Part shown: positions 8,600 through 16,605 of the stretch, in pieces
Layout: the number at the start of each line of letters is the position of its first letter
How positions within the stretch are numbered: position 1 is the first letter of the stretch
The notes under the pieces: generated by a model
Seen by the model: the letters and a program-made list of their open reading frames with translations, nothing else
Database searches by the model: none
Told to the model about the DNA's origin: nothing
From: Pigmentiphaga kullae
GTDB lineage: Bacteria; Pseudomonadota; Gammaproteobacteria; Burkholderiales; Burkholderiaceae_B
NCBI RefSeq assembly: GCF_004216695.1
Contig: NZ_SGXC01000001.1
Coordinates: 1,612,001-1,676,000 of the forward strand
Direction of reading: 5' to 3'
Length of the DNA stretch: 64,000 bases
Translations under genes and position numbers: made by a program

Positions 8600-9341
8600 A
8601 ATCCTGAACGCAAGCGGGCTGGCCAAGCATTACGGGGCCTTGAGAGTGACCGATGGGCTTTGCATGACCCTGGAGCGGGGTGAACTGCATGCCGTCATCG
8701 GCCCCAATGGCGCGGGCAAGACCACGCTCATCAACCAGTTGGCGGGCGAGATCGCGCCGGATGACGGCACGATCCGGCTGAAGGGCCGCGACATCACGCG
8801 TGCGCCGGTCTACCGGAGGGCCCTGGCCGGGGTGGGGCGTTCCTATCAGATCACGTCGGTGTTCCGGGAATTCTCCGTGCTGGAGAACGTCATGCTGGCG
8901 GTGCAGGCCGGGCAGGGACACAGTTTCCGGTTCTGGCGGCCGGTACGCCGGGACGCGGGCCTGGCCGGTCCGGCCCGGTCGGCGCTGGGGCGGGTCGGCC
9001 TGGCGTATGCGGCCGGCCGTGCCGCGGGCGCGCTGGCCCATGGCGAGATGCGCCAGCTGGAGATTGCCATGGCGCTCGCGATGCGGCCCGAGGTGCTGCT
9101 GCTGGACGAGCCCATGGCGGGCATGAGCCGGCAGGAATCGGCAGGCCTCGTGGATTTGCTGCGCGAGCTCAAGCGCGCCTACAGCATCGTGCTGGTCGAG
9201 CATGACATGGACGCGGTCTTTGCCCTGGCCGACCGCATCAGCGTGCTGTCCTACGGCCGCGTCATCGCTTGCGGCACGCCGGAGGAGATCCGTGGCAACG
9301 ACGAGGTGCGCGCCGCCTATCTGGGAGATGGGAATGACTGA
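8592..9341 (+). CDS. ABC transporter ATPase, LivG type
   Basis: A 249-residue ATPase with Walker A GPNGAGKTT, a divergent signature (LAHGEMRQLEIAMAL in place of LSGGQ) and Walker B VLLLDEPMAG. The LivG-like C-terminal tail AYLGDGND is present. The start at 8592 lies inside the end of LivM; the longer in-frame reading begins within LivM and is not needed. It energises transport together with the LivF-type subunit. The departure from LSGGQ is common among LivG-type proteins. Confidence 0.93.
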   Translation: MAEILNASGLAKHYGALRVTDGLCMTLERGELHAVIGPNGAGKTTLINQLAGEIAPDDGTIRLKGRDITRAPVYRRALAGVGRSYQITSVFREFSVLENVMLAVQAGQGHSFRFWRPVRRDAGLAGPARSALGRVGLAYAAGRAAGALAHGEMRQLEIAMALAMRPEVLLLDEPMAGMSRQESAGLVDLLRELKRAYSIVLVEHDMDAVFALADRISVLSYGRVIACGTPEEIRGNDEVRAAYLGDGND

Positions 9342-10077
9342 AGGGGTTCGGTCCAACGAGAGGACGGCGGCGCCGCTGCTCAGCCTGAGGCGCGTCGAGG
9401 CGGCGTATGGGACCAGCCAGGCGCTGTTCGGCGTCGATCTGGAGATCCACGCCGGCGAATGCGTCGCCTTGCTGGGTCGCAATGGCATGGGCAAGTCCAC
9501 TACGGTCAAGTCCATCATGGGGCTGCTGCGCCTGCGGGGAGGCGACGTCGAATGGCGGGGCCGCAGCCTGCGGCCGCTGGTTGCGCACCAGATTGCGCGG
9601 GCCGGCCTGGGGCTGGTGCCCGAGGGGCGGCGGGTCTTTCCGAACCTGACGGTGCGCGAGAACCTGCTCGCTACGGCGCGCCCCTCGCCAAGCCGGGGGG
9701 CCGGCTGGTCCCTGGACGATATCTACGGCATGTTTCCCCGGCTGCGCGAGCGCGAGCGGAACCTGGGGTGCCATCTGTCCGGTGGCGAGCAGCAGATGCT
9801 CGCCATCGGCCGCGCGTTGATGACGGCCCCGGAACTGCTGATCCTGGACGAGGCCACCGAAGGGCTGGCGCCGCTGGTCCGGGGCGACATCTGGCGCTGC
9901 ATCGAACTGCTCAAGCGGCGCGGGCTCGCGCTGCTGGTGATCGACAAGAATCTGGGGCCGCTGATGCGGGTGGCCGACCGCCACTACATCCTCGAGAAGG
10001 GCGCCGTCGTGTGGCGGGGTTCCTCGCAAGCGTTGCGAGACCGGCCCGAGTTGGTGCGCGACTACATCGGCATGTAG
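9334..10077 (+). CDS. ABC transporter ATPase, LivF type
   Basis: A 247-residue ATPase with Walker A GRNGMGKST, signature LSGGEQQM and Walker B LLILDEATEGL. GLVPEGRRVFPNLTVRENL is typical of LivF. It overlaps LivG by 8 bases, with GGGAGATGGGA just before the chosen ATG at 9334. Both ATPases and both permeases are present, so the transporter is complete. Confidence 0.93.
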   Translation: MTEGVRSNERTAAPLLSLRRVEAAYGTSQALFGVDLEIHAGECVALLGRNGMGKSTTVKSIMGLLRLRGGDVEWRGRSLRPLVAHQIARAGLGLVPEGRRVFPNLTVRENLLATARPSPSRGAGWSLDDIYGMFPRLRERERNLGCHLSGGEQQMLAIGRALMTAPELLILDEATEGLAPLVRGDIWRCIELLKRRGLALLVIDKNLGPLMRVADRHYILEKGAVVWRGSSQALRDRPELVRDYIGM

Positions 10078-10117
10078 CGCGCCCGCCTGTTATGTTCAAA
10101 GCGAAGGAGTTGTCTAG

Positions 10118-11350
10118 ATGAAACGCATCGTGGTGTTGGGCGGCGGTTTCGCCGGGTTGTGGAGCGCGATAGGGGCCGCCAGGAAGCTGGAGGAACATGG
10201 CATCGGGCCGGATGCCGTGAGTGTGACCCTGGTCGACCAGAACGATTTCCACAGCATCCGCGTCCGCAATTATGAAGAGGACCTCGACGCGACCATCGTA
10301 CCGTTCGCGCTGGTGCTGGATCCGATAGGCGTGGAGCGCCTCCAGGGCGTGGTCGCCGGCGTCGATACCGAGCGCCGCATGGTCGAGGTGCGCACGGATG
10401 CGGGCGTGGTGTCCGTCGGCTACGACCGCCTCGTCTACGCGCTGGGCAGCCGGGTGCAGCGGCCATCCATCCCCGGCCTGGCCGAGCATTCTTTCGACAT
10501 CGATACCTATCACGGCGCCAAGCGGCTCGATGCGCATCTGCATGCGCTGGCGCGTGGCGGCCGGGACCCTGACCGGTTGCGCGTTCTGGTCGTCGGGGCG
10601 GGCCTGACCGGGATCGAGCTGGCATCCGAACTGCCGGCCAGGCTTGCGAAACTGTCGGCCCTGGCGCACGACCGGCCGGCACCCCGGGTCGTCCTGGCCG
10701 ATGCCAGTCCCCTCATCGGTCCGGACATGGGCGATGAGGCGCGACCCGTCATTGCCGAAGCCCTGGCTGCCCAGGGCGTGGAAATGCGTACAGGCGTGTC
10801 CATCGCGGCGCTGGACGCACGTGGCGCGACGCTGGCAGGCGGAGAGCGGATCGAGGCGGCGACCGTCGTCTGGTGCGCCGGCATGCGGGCCAGCGACCTG
10901 GGCGATGCCTTTCCGGTGGGAAGGGACGGGCTCGGTCGCCTGGAGGTGGACGAGTTCATGCGCGTGCGGGGGGTGCCCCACGTGTTCGCCGCCGGGGATG
11001 CCGCCCGCGCGGTACTCGATGGCGAACATGCCTCGGTCATGTCCTGCCAGCATGGCAGGCCCATGGGCCGCTACGCCGGCTACAACGTCGCGGCGGACCT
11101 GATCGGAGAGCCCATGCTGCCGCTGTACATCGACTGGTACGTGACCGTGCTGGACCTGGGCGAGTGGGGTGCCGTCTATACCGGCGGCTGGGACCGCCGG
11201 GTCATCTCGACACGGGAAGCGGCCAAGGCGACCAAGCGGACCATCAACCGTGAGCGCATCTATCCGCCGCGCAGCGGGAGGCGGGTGGAGATCCTGGCGG
11301 CGGCCACGCCCCAGGTGCAGGAGCCGCCGGAAGTGCGGGGCCGGAGCTGA
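10118..11350 (+). CDS. NDH-2-like FAD-dependent NAD(P)H oxidoreductase
   Basis: The 410-residue flavoprotein has an FAD dinucleotide fold at its start (VVLGGGFAGLWSA), a second nucleotide fold at about 163-178 (VLVVGAGLTGIELASEL) for NAD(P)H, and the C-terminal FAD motif VFAAGDAA. This order and length match the type II NADH dehydrogenase and related quinone or ferredoxin reductase family. No clear membrane helix is seen. It lies 40 bases after LivF on the same strand and is probably co-transcribed, an unusual neighbour for a Liv transporter. It might recycle reducing equivalents or reduce a metabolite of the transported compound. Confidence 0.85.
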   Translation: MKRIVVLGGGFAGLWSAIGAARKLEEHGIGPDAVSVTLVDQNDFHSIRVRNYEEDLDATIVPFALVLDPIGVERLQGVVAGVDTERRMVEVRTDAGVVSVGYDRLVYALGSRVQRPSIPGLAEHSFDIDTYHGAKRLDAHLHALARGGRDPDRLRVLVVGAGLTGIELASELPARLAKLSALAHDRPAPRVVLADASPLIGPDMGDEARPVIAEALAAQGVEMRTGVSIAALDARGATLAGGERIEAATVVWCAGMRASDLGDAFPVGRDGLGRLEVDEFMRVRGVPHVFAAGDAARAVLDGEHASVMSCQHGRPMGRYAGYNVAADLIGEPMLPLYIDWYVTVLDLGEWGAVYTGGWDRRVISTREAAKATKRTINRERIYPPRSGRRVEILAAATPQVQEPPEVRGRS

Positions 11351-11374
11351 GCCTGCGCGGGCCGGTCCGCGGCG

Positions 11375-12190
11375 TTAGCGGATCGATACGCGGTGCATGG
11401 TCCGCGGCGAGGGGTAGTAGTCGTTGACCGCATAGTGCTGGGTGGCAAGGTTGTCCCACACGGCCACCGAGCCCTTGCGCCAGTTGAACCGCACCTGCCA
11501 TTCCGGCACACGGGCGAGGCCCGCCAGGAAGGACAACATGTGCGCGCCGTCGTCGTGCCCCATCTGGTTGATGCGCGTGGTGTACAGACTGTTGACGAAG
11601 ACGACGCGCCTGCCGGTGGCGGGATGAGGCAGAAAGACCGGCTGGTCCACCGGAGGATAGCGGCGGCGCATGGCGTGGTATTGCTCGTCGCCGTCGGGCT
11701 TGCCCTTGAGGTTGTTCACGAGCGCGGGGGCTTCCCAATGATGCACGGCGGTCATGCCGGCCAGGTAGCGGCGCAGTCCTTCGTCCAGCGAGTCGTGCGC
11801 CGCGGTCATGCTTGCCCACATGGTGTCACCGCCCACCTCGGGCACCTCCACCGCGTACAGGCAGGCGGCCACCGGCGGGCGGGGCTGCCAGGTCAGATCG
11901 GCGTGCCAGATATCGGTGCCGGTCTCCTTGCCGCGGGTCACGAGCATTTCCACATAGGGGTTGGCCGGGTGCGACGGGAAGGTGGAGGATACGGGTTCGA
12001 CGTTGCCGAACACCTGAGAGAAGAACACCTGGGCATCGGGCGAGAGCCGCTGCTCGCGGAAGAAGATGACCTGGCGTTCGGCCAGGAGGGCGCGCAGCCG
12101 GTCGGCATGGCGGGTGACCTCGGCCGCGTCGGCAAGGTCGATGTCCAGCACTTCCGAGCCTATGGCCGGAGTAAGGGGGCGGATCAGCAT
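11375..12190 (-). CDS. TauD/TfdA-family Fe(II)/2-oxoglutarate dioxygenase
   Basis: The 271-residue protein carries the iron-binding motif H96-x-D98 in WHADLTW and a distal H252 in ATQHYAVNDY; R263 and R267 near the end are candidates for binding 2-oxoglutarate. The family hydroxylates substrates such as taurine or 2,4-D, releasing sulfite or phenol. The start at 12190 is chosen because GGAGAC precedes it; the longer reading begins inside the neighbouring gene. It is the last gene of a TetR-controlled operon with a Rieske oxygenase and a SsuA-like binding protein, suggesting use of an organic sulfonate or aromatic ether. The substrate is unknown. Confidence 0.9.
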   Translation of the reverse strand: MLIRPLTPAIGSEVLDIDLADAAEVTRHADRLRALLAERQVIFFREQRLSPDAQVFFSQVFGNVEPVSSTFPSHPANPYVEMLVTRGKETGTDIWHADLTWQPRPPVAACLYAVEVPEVGGDTMWASMTAAHDSLDEGLRRYLAGMTAVHHWEAPALVNNLKGKPDGDEQYHAMRRRYPPVDQPVFLPHPATGRRVVFVNSLYTTRINQMGHDDGAHMLSFLAGLARVPEWQVRFNWRKGSVAVWDNLATQHYAVNDYYPSPRTMHRVSIR

Positions 12191-12212
12191 GATGTCTCCG
12201 GACGATGGGGCG

Positions 12213-13220
12213 CTATGGCGTCTTGCCGACGAAGCGGTCGGTATAGAAGTCTTCCAGCGGCGCACGCCTGGCCAGCAAGCCTTCTTTGACATAGAAGTCC
12301 TGCAGCCGTCCCAGCAAGGCCGGGTCCATCTTGCCGGGCACGGCCTGCCCGGGATAGACGTCGCGGGCATAAGCGCCGATGATCTGCGCGACGTAGTCGC
12401 GTTTGTCCCGGTAGGCGGGTACGGCGGCGATGAAGTCGTCGACGGCGGCGCCCGGGTCCTGCATGATCTCGCGCATGGCTCTCAACGTGGCGCCGACCAC
12501 TTTCTCGACCAGGTCGGGCCGGGTGCGTATCGTTTCGTCCGAGGCCACGATGGCCTGGGGAAGGCCGGGAAACACCTGGTCGCCATGGAACATACGCACC
12601 TTGGCGCCCGCGTTGATTGCCGCCAGGGCCCAGTCGGGCGTCGCGACCATGGCGTCGGCCTCGCGGGTGGCGAACAGTTTCCAGACGCCGGTCGGGCCGG
12701 CGGCCTGGACGTTCACGGCCCTCTTGTCCACGCCGTAGTGCTTGAGCATTCCCAGGAAGCTGTAATAGATCGAGTCGGTATACGAGCCGACGGTGACCGT
12801 CTTGCCGCGCAGGTCCGCCGGGGTCTTGATGCGGGCATCGTCCTCGTGGACCACGACGCGCATCAGGGAATGGCCGCCCAGCACGGCGACGACCTTGATG
12901 GGGATGCCGTTGGGCCGCAGGAACAGCGGGGCGTCGCCTACCGAGCTGCCCGCCAGGGCGATGCCGGCGCCTACCTGCTTGGCCACCTGTACGCCGCCGC
13001 CGTTGGCCGCCATCAGGTTCACCTTCAGGCCCTGGGCCTGGTAGTAGCCGCGGGCCTGCGCCAGTATCCATGGCGCGAACCCGGGCAGCGTGGGCGGGGC
13101 GGGGGTCAGGACCGTAATCTCTTCGGGCGCGGCCGCGGCCTGGGCGCCGGGCCAGGCCAGCGCCCAGCAACAGGCCAGCGACCCGACGGCGCGCAGCATC
13201 GATGAGCGGGGAGGAAGCAT
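12213..13220 (-). CDS. ABC-type periplasmic binding protein, NMT1/SsuA-like
   Basis: The protein is 335 residues with a signal peptide (about 1-28, cleaved after QAAA) and the NMT1/SsuA fold: PWILAQARGYYQAQGLKVNL early, then DLRGKTVTVGSYTDSIYYSF. AAGGAG lies 9 bases upstream of the ATG at 13220. The family serves sulfonate, taurine, nitrate or thiamine-precursor ABC transporters, but no permease or ATPase gene lies beside it, so it must use partners encoded elsewhere. It is sandwiched between a Rieske oxygenase and a TauD-like dioxygenase. Confidence 0.88.
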   Translation of the reverse strand: MLPPRSSMLRAVGSLACCWALAWPGAQAAAAPEEITVLTPAPPTLPGFAPWILAQARGYYQAQGLKVNLMAANGGGVQVAKQVGAGIALAGSSVGDAPLFLRPNGIPIKVVAVLGGHSLMRVVVHEDDARIKTPADLRGKTVTVGSYTDSIYYSFLGMLKHYGVDKRAVNVQAAGPTGVWKLFATREADAMVATPDWALAAINAGAKVRMFHGDQVFPGLPQAIVASDETIRTRPDLVEKVVGATLRAMREIMQDPGAAVDDFIAAVPAYRDKRDYVAQIIGAYARDVYPGQAVPGKMDPALLGRLQDFYVKEGLLARRAPLEDFYTDRFVGKTP

Positions 13221-13258
13221 GGCGAAATACTCCTTCAGATGAGCGGCAGGGAAGAGCG

Positions 13259-14323
13259 CTATCGGATGCCTGGCGGCTGGGCGTTGCGCTCGGCTTCGAT
13301 CAGGCGGGCGAGAATCCGGCGCGCCTTGACCGGCGCCAGGTCGGGAGCGAGGTAGACCGGATGCAGCGACGCCATGTCGGCGCCTGGTCCGAGGTTGTTC
13401 TGCTGCGCTTCGATCATCGGTTCGTCTTCCAGCATGAAGGCACGTTCGGTGGTCGCTTGTATCCAGTCGGTCAGTTCGTCGTCGTCCGGGGAGTGGCGGC
13501 GCGTTGCCGCCCAGAAATAATGAGTGCGGGTGCCGTTTTCCGGCGTGGGCAGGTGCAGGAACGACAGGGTGACCCCATCGCGCGGGTCGGCGCCGGCCTC
13601 GGTGGCGCCGACGTCCAGGAACAGGGTGCCGGGAGGGTGCCAGCGTATGCACGACCGCACGTCGCCGGTGGCGCCGGGCCTGCCCCAGCACCGACCCAGC
13701 AGCGGGCTGACGGTGCAGCCCGGCTTCCAGCGATTCGCATGGACCACGCCATCGGCCTCGAGGACTTCGTGGCGGGTATTGCCGATGGCGCCGCCGGTGG
13801 CGAAGGCGGGATGCAGGTACTCCACGTGGCTGAGATCGAGCAGGTTGTCGATGATGAGCTGGTAATGGGCTTCGATGCGCAGGTAGCCCCATTGCGTCCG
13901 ATAGCCCGGGCGCGGGTCGAACGGGGACAGGTCGGGCAGCAGCGTGGCGTCGGCACGCGCCGGATCTCCCGCCCACAGCCAGATGAAGCCGTAGCGCGCC
14001 ACCAGCGGATAGGCGCGGATGCCGGCGTGGGCGGGGATCTGCGGGCCGTGAGGGTTGTGCACGCACCGGCCGGTGCGGTCGTAGCGCAGCCCATGGTAGC
14101 CGCACTGTAGTTCGTCGCCGTGCAAGGTGCCCCGGGACAGCGGCGCGAAGCGGTGCGCGCAGCGATCCTGCAGGGCGACGGGGCCGCCGTCCAGGCCGCG
14201 GAACAACACTACCGGCGTTTCCAGGAGCACCCGGCGCAGGGGCGTACGCGTGACCTCGGCCTCCGCCGCGGCCGCGTACCAGGCATTGCGCAGATATTCC
14301 ACGTCATTCCCCACGAGGCCCAT
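13259..14323 (-). CDS. Rieske non-heme iron oxygenase, vanillate O-demethylase (VanA) type
   Basis: The 354-residue protein holds a Rieske [2Fe-2S] centre at C55-x-H57 and C74-x-x-H77 (CAHR, CGYH) and the mononuclear iron site in DNLLDLSHVEYLHP, with H166 and H171 as ligands. Length and motifs match the single-component-type alpha subunits that demethylate or hydroxylate aromatic acids. A separate reductase is needed but none is adjacent. The ATG at 14323 has a weak ribosome site; a GTG at 14302 with GGGGAAT upstream would start at the family-typical EYLRNAWY and is a fair alternative. It is the first gene after the TetR operator. Confidence 0.9.
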   Translation of the reverse strand: MGLVGNDVEYLRNAWYAAAAEAEVTRTPLRRVLLETPVVLFRGLDGGPVALQDRCAHRFAPLSRGTLHGDELQCGYHGLRYDRTGRCVHNPHGPQIPAHAGIRAYPLVARYGFIWLWAGDPARADATLLPDLSPFDPRPGYRTQWGYLRIEAHYQLIIDNLLDLSHVEYLHPAFATGGAIGNTRHEVLEADGVVHANRWKPGCTVSPLLGRCWGRPGATGDVRSCIRWHPPGTLFLDVGATEAGADPRDGVTLSFLHLPTPENGTRTHYFWAATRRHSPDDDELTDWIQATTERAFMLEDEPMIEAQQNNLGPGADMASLHPVYLAPDLAPVKARRILARLIEAERNAQPPGIR

Positions 14324-14339
14324 CCGTCCGGCCGATCAA

Positions 14340-14361
14340 TAATTACCATAAGTGGTAATTA
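14340..14361. promoter_or_regulatory. Perfect palindrome upstream of the Rieske oxygenase operon, probable TetR operator
   Basis: TAATTACC (14340-14347) and GGTAATTA (14354-14361) form perfect 8-bp arms around a 6-base spacer. The site lies 17 bases upstream of the Rieske gene start and 64 bases past the TetR stop, so a bound repressor would block the oxygenase operon. Its AT content contrasts with the GC-rich surroundings. Confidence 0.7.
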
Positions 14362-14425
14362 AAGTCAGGATACGGCGGCCGGAACGGGGCGTCAACGCCG
14401 GGGGAATCCCTAGGTCCTGTTCCCG

Positions 14426-15097
14426 CTAGAAGGAGCCTCGCGCAGGCCGGATCTGGTCCTCCAGCATGCGGGCGACGAAGTCGACGTAGGCATCCATCAT
14501 CGTCTCGGCCTGGGGGCCGGTTCCGAACAGGGTCTCGATGAGCGGCTGCGCGGTCGAGACGAAGGCCGGCACGCCTATCAATATAAGGTGCACGAAACGC
14601 GGATCGACGGCCGGGGGCACGCCTTCGGGGAAAAGCATGGCGGTGATCTCCAGCCCGCGCGCGGTGACGCGCTGGATGGGCGTCGGCGCGTCCGCGCCGT
14701 CCTCGTTCGCAGGGGCGTGGTAGATCTCGGCCAGCGCCAGCCGTTCGAAATGGGGATGCTGTCGCATGAACTCCAGGCGCAGCGCCAGGCGCGCCTTGAG
14801 CTGCTCGCGCAGGGATCCCGGCTGGCGCAGCGCCCGCTCCATGCGGTCCTGCAACTGGCGCATGAGGAATTCGGTCACTTCGTGAAGCAAACCCCGCAGA
14901 TCGCCGAAGTAATAGCGGACCAGCGCCCGGTTCACCCCCGCTTCGGCGGCGATCTCCAGGATGGTGAGCTCCTCCGGGGTGCGGCGCTTGAGCAGGCCCA
15001 CGGTGCAGTCGATGATACGATCCCGGCCTACCGATTGGCTGTCGACGGGCCGGCCGGCGCCGCGTGGGGCTGGGGCGTCTTTTTTCGTTCTGGGCAT
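14426..15097 (-). CDS. TetR-family transcriptional regulator
   Basis: With the start at 15097 (MPRTKKDAP) the protein is 223 residues; longer in-frame starts at 15130 and 15154 exist and none has a good ribosome site. The helix-turn-helix is LTILEIAAEAGVNRALVRYY, about residues 44-63, followed by FGDLRGLLHEV. The all-helical C-terminal half is the ligand domain. It reads in the same direction as the oxygenase operon just downstream and probably represses it through the palindrome at 14340-14361. Confidence 0.85.
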   Translation of the reverse strand: MPRTKKDAPAPRGAGRPVDSQSVGRDRIIDCTVGLLKRRTPEELTILEIAAEAGVNRALVRYYFGDLRGLLHEVTEFLMRQLQDRMERALRQPGSLREQLKARLALRLEFMRQHPHFERLALAEIYHAPANEDGADAPTPIQRVTARGLEITAMLFPEGVPPAVDPRFVHLILIGVPAFVSTAQPLIETLFGTGPQAETMMDAYVDFVARMLEDQIRPARGSF

Positions 15098-15182
15098 GGA
15101 TCGGGCCGGCTGCGAGTGGCGACGCGCCATTCTAGTCCGGGCCCCGTTGTGCACGCCGCGGTACGCCAGAGCGCATCTTTCG

Positions 15183-15212
15183 TTGACAGTCTCGCGCGGG
15201 GCACGCTATTAT
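15183..15212 (+). promoter_or_regulatory. Sigma70-type promoter for the str operon (rpsL-rpsG-fusA-tuf)
   Basis: A perfect -35 box TTGACA (15183-15188) is separated by 18 bases from TATTAT (15207-15212). Transcription would start near 15219, about 310 bases before rpsL. It is among the best promoter matches in the window, as expected for a highly expressed operon. Confidence 0.75.
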
Positions 15213-15362
15213 GGCAAGCTCTCTGGAGTCGGCTCGCCCGGGCCGCGCGTTCTTTGATGTGCAGAATTGCAATATCCGGCAGGCACAATCGCTCGGATGT
15301 CCCGCAAATACTGCCTTTCTCAAGAGCCGCGTCGCGGCGTTCCTCCCCCAGCAGGTTTTCAT

Positions 15363-15380
15363 GCCGCACGATCGTGCGGC
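15363..15380. repeat. Perfect 18-bp palindrome in the rpsL leader
   Basis: GCCGCACGA and TCGTGCGGC are perfect arms with no spacer. It lies between the promoter and rpsL and is not followed by a T-run, so it is not a terminator. It may be a protein-binding site or a leader hairpin. Confidence 0.6.
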
Positions 15381-15526
15381 CCGTGCATGTTCCTCTTCCG
15401 GTTCGCCCCGGTTGCGGCTTCCTGCTCGGGGCCGCGCTGCCGGATGGCTTGTTGTAGACGTCTGGGCCTTGTGACGTAGGCCGCAGACCTAACCAAAAGA
15501 CCCCAAAAGGTTACGGAAGAGGGCTT

Positions 15527-15904
15527 ATGCCAACTATCAGCCAACTCGTGCGCAAGCCGCGCGAATCCAGCCACGCCAAGAGCAAGTCGCCCGCTCTTGA
15601 AAGCAGCCCGCAGCGTCGCGGCGTCTGCACCCGTGTCTACACCACGACCCCGAAGAAGCCGAACTCGGCTCTGCGTAAGGTTGCCAAGGTGCGCCTGACC
15701 AACGGTTTCGAAGTCATTTCGTACATCGGCGGTGAAGGCCACAACCTGCAGGAGCACTCGGTGGTTCTGGTGCGCGGCGGCCGGGTGAAGGATCTCCCGG
15801 GTGTGCGCTACCACATCGTCCGCGGCTCGCTGGACCTGCAAGGCGTGAAGGATCGCAAGCAGTCCCGCTCGAAGTACGGCGCCAAGCGCCCCAAGAAGGC
15901 CTGA
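15527..15904 (+). CDS. rpsL: Ribosomal protein S12
   Basis: The 125-residue protein is full length and begins [16 protein letters not shown]. It sits at the 30S decoding centre. The segments [14 protein letters not shown] and [11 protein letters not shown] carry the lysines whose mutation gives streptomycin resistance; both are the sensitive form. It is the first gene of the str operon, with GGAAGAGG upstream of its ATG. Confidence 0.99.
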   Translation: MPTISQLVRKPRESSHAKSKSPALESSPQRRGVCTRVYTTTPKKPNSALRKVAKVRLTNGFEVISYIGGEGHNLQEHSVVLVRGGRVKDLPGVRYHIVRGSLDLQGVKDRKQSRSKYGAKRPKKA

Positions 15905-16056
15905 TCTCCAGGTCCTGCCGCTTTACCCGTTGCGTTGCCGCGCCCTGGCCTGCAGGGGCGGCGCGAGTAAGGGGCCCGTCGGGGCGCAAGCCCAGCATGA
16001 CAGGCCACGGCCGTAGGCGAAAGCCCACGGTTCAACTGAAGACATAGGAAGTAGAA
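15905..16056 (+). promoter_or_regulatory. rpsL-rpsG intercistronic region with a GC-rich stem
   Basis: This 152-base gap includes a stem made by GCCGCGCCC (about 15943) and GGGGCGGC (about 15956) with a small bulge. In E. coli the equivalent region is where S7 represses translation of the str mRNA. Position and structure suggest a similar role here, but no S7-specific motif was established. Confidence 0.35.
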
Positions 16057-16527
16057 ATGCCTCGTCGTCGCGAAGTACCCAAGCGTGAAATCCTGCCCGA
16101 TCCCAAGTTCGGCAGCGTTGAACTCGCCAAATTCATGAACGTCGTCATGCTCTCCGGCAAGAAGGCCGTTGCAGAGCGGATCGTTTACGGCGCCCTCGAA
16201 CAAATCCAGACCAAGACCGGCAAGGACCCCATCGAGGTGTTCGGTCAGGCGATCGGCAACGTCAAGCCCATCGTCGAGGTCAAGAGCCGCCGGGTTGGCG
16301 GCGCCAACTACCAAGTGCCGGTTGAAGTGCGCCCCGTGCGCCGCCTGGCCTTGGCTATGCGTTGGGTTCGCGAGGCCGCCAAGAAGCGTGGCGAGAAGTC
16401 CATGGACCTGCGCCTGGCCGGCGAGCTGATGGATGCGTCCGAAGGCCGCGGCGGCGCGGTCAAGAAGCGCGACGACACGCACAAGATGGCCGAGGCCAAC
16501 AAGGCATTCAGCCACTTCCGCTGGTAA
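16057..16527 (+). CDS. rpsG: Ribosomal protein S7
   Basis: The 156-residue protein has normal length and begins [20 protein letters not shown]. It nucleates assembly of the 30S head and contacts the E-site tRNA. It is second in the str operon; TAGGAAG precedes the ATG. Confidence 0.99.
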   Translation: MPRRREVPKREILPDPKFGSVELAKFMNVVMLSGKKAVAERIVYGALEQIQTKTGKDPIEVFGQAIGNVKPIVEVKSRRVGGANYQVPVEVRPVRRLALAMRWVREAAKKRGEKSMDLRLAGELMDASEGRGGAVKKRDDTHKMAEANKAFSHFRW

Positions 16528-16605
16528 GCAGCACTCTTCGTTTCTCAAATGGCCCGCGGCCGATCGCCGCGGGCCAACCAGTCCAGTCACCAAGGAAATC
16601 CGATC

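Larger units (their letters stand above)
15098..15526. other. Intergenic region between TetR and rpsL; rpsL promoter and long leader
   Basis: No convincing gene lies in these 429 bases. They hold a sigma70-like promoter (15183-15212) reading toward rpsL, a perfect 18-bp palindrome (15363-15380) and, near the end, AACC and GGTT arms flanking an A/C-rich loop (about 15491-15512) before the rpsL ribosome site. The predicted rpsL leader is about 300 bases, which is long for a str operon. Confidence 0.6.

Noticed and set aside
13259-14105. A minus-strand 630-codon frame joining the Rieske region with the binding-protein gene
   Set aside because: Only its last 335 codons are real (binding protein); the upstream part is a shifted frame of the Rieske gene, so there is no fusion protein.
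15361-15474. A short open frame in the rpsL leader starting at the ATG at 15361 (about 37 codons)
   Set aside because: It starts in the palindrome, has only a weak AGG upstream and Arg/Ala-rich sequence; a leader peptide cannot be excluded but is not supported.
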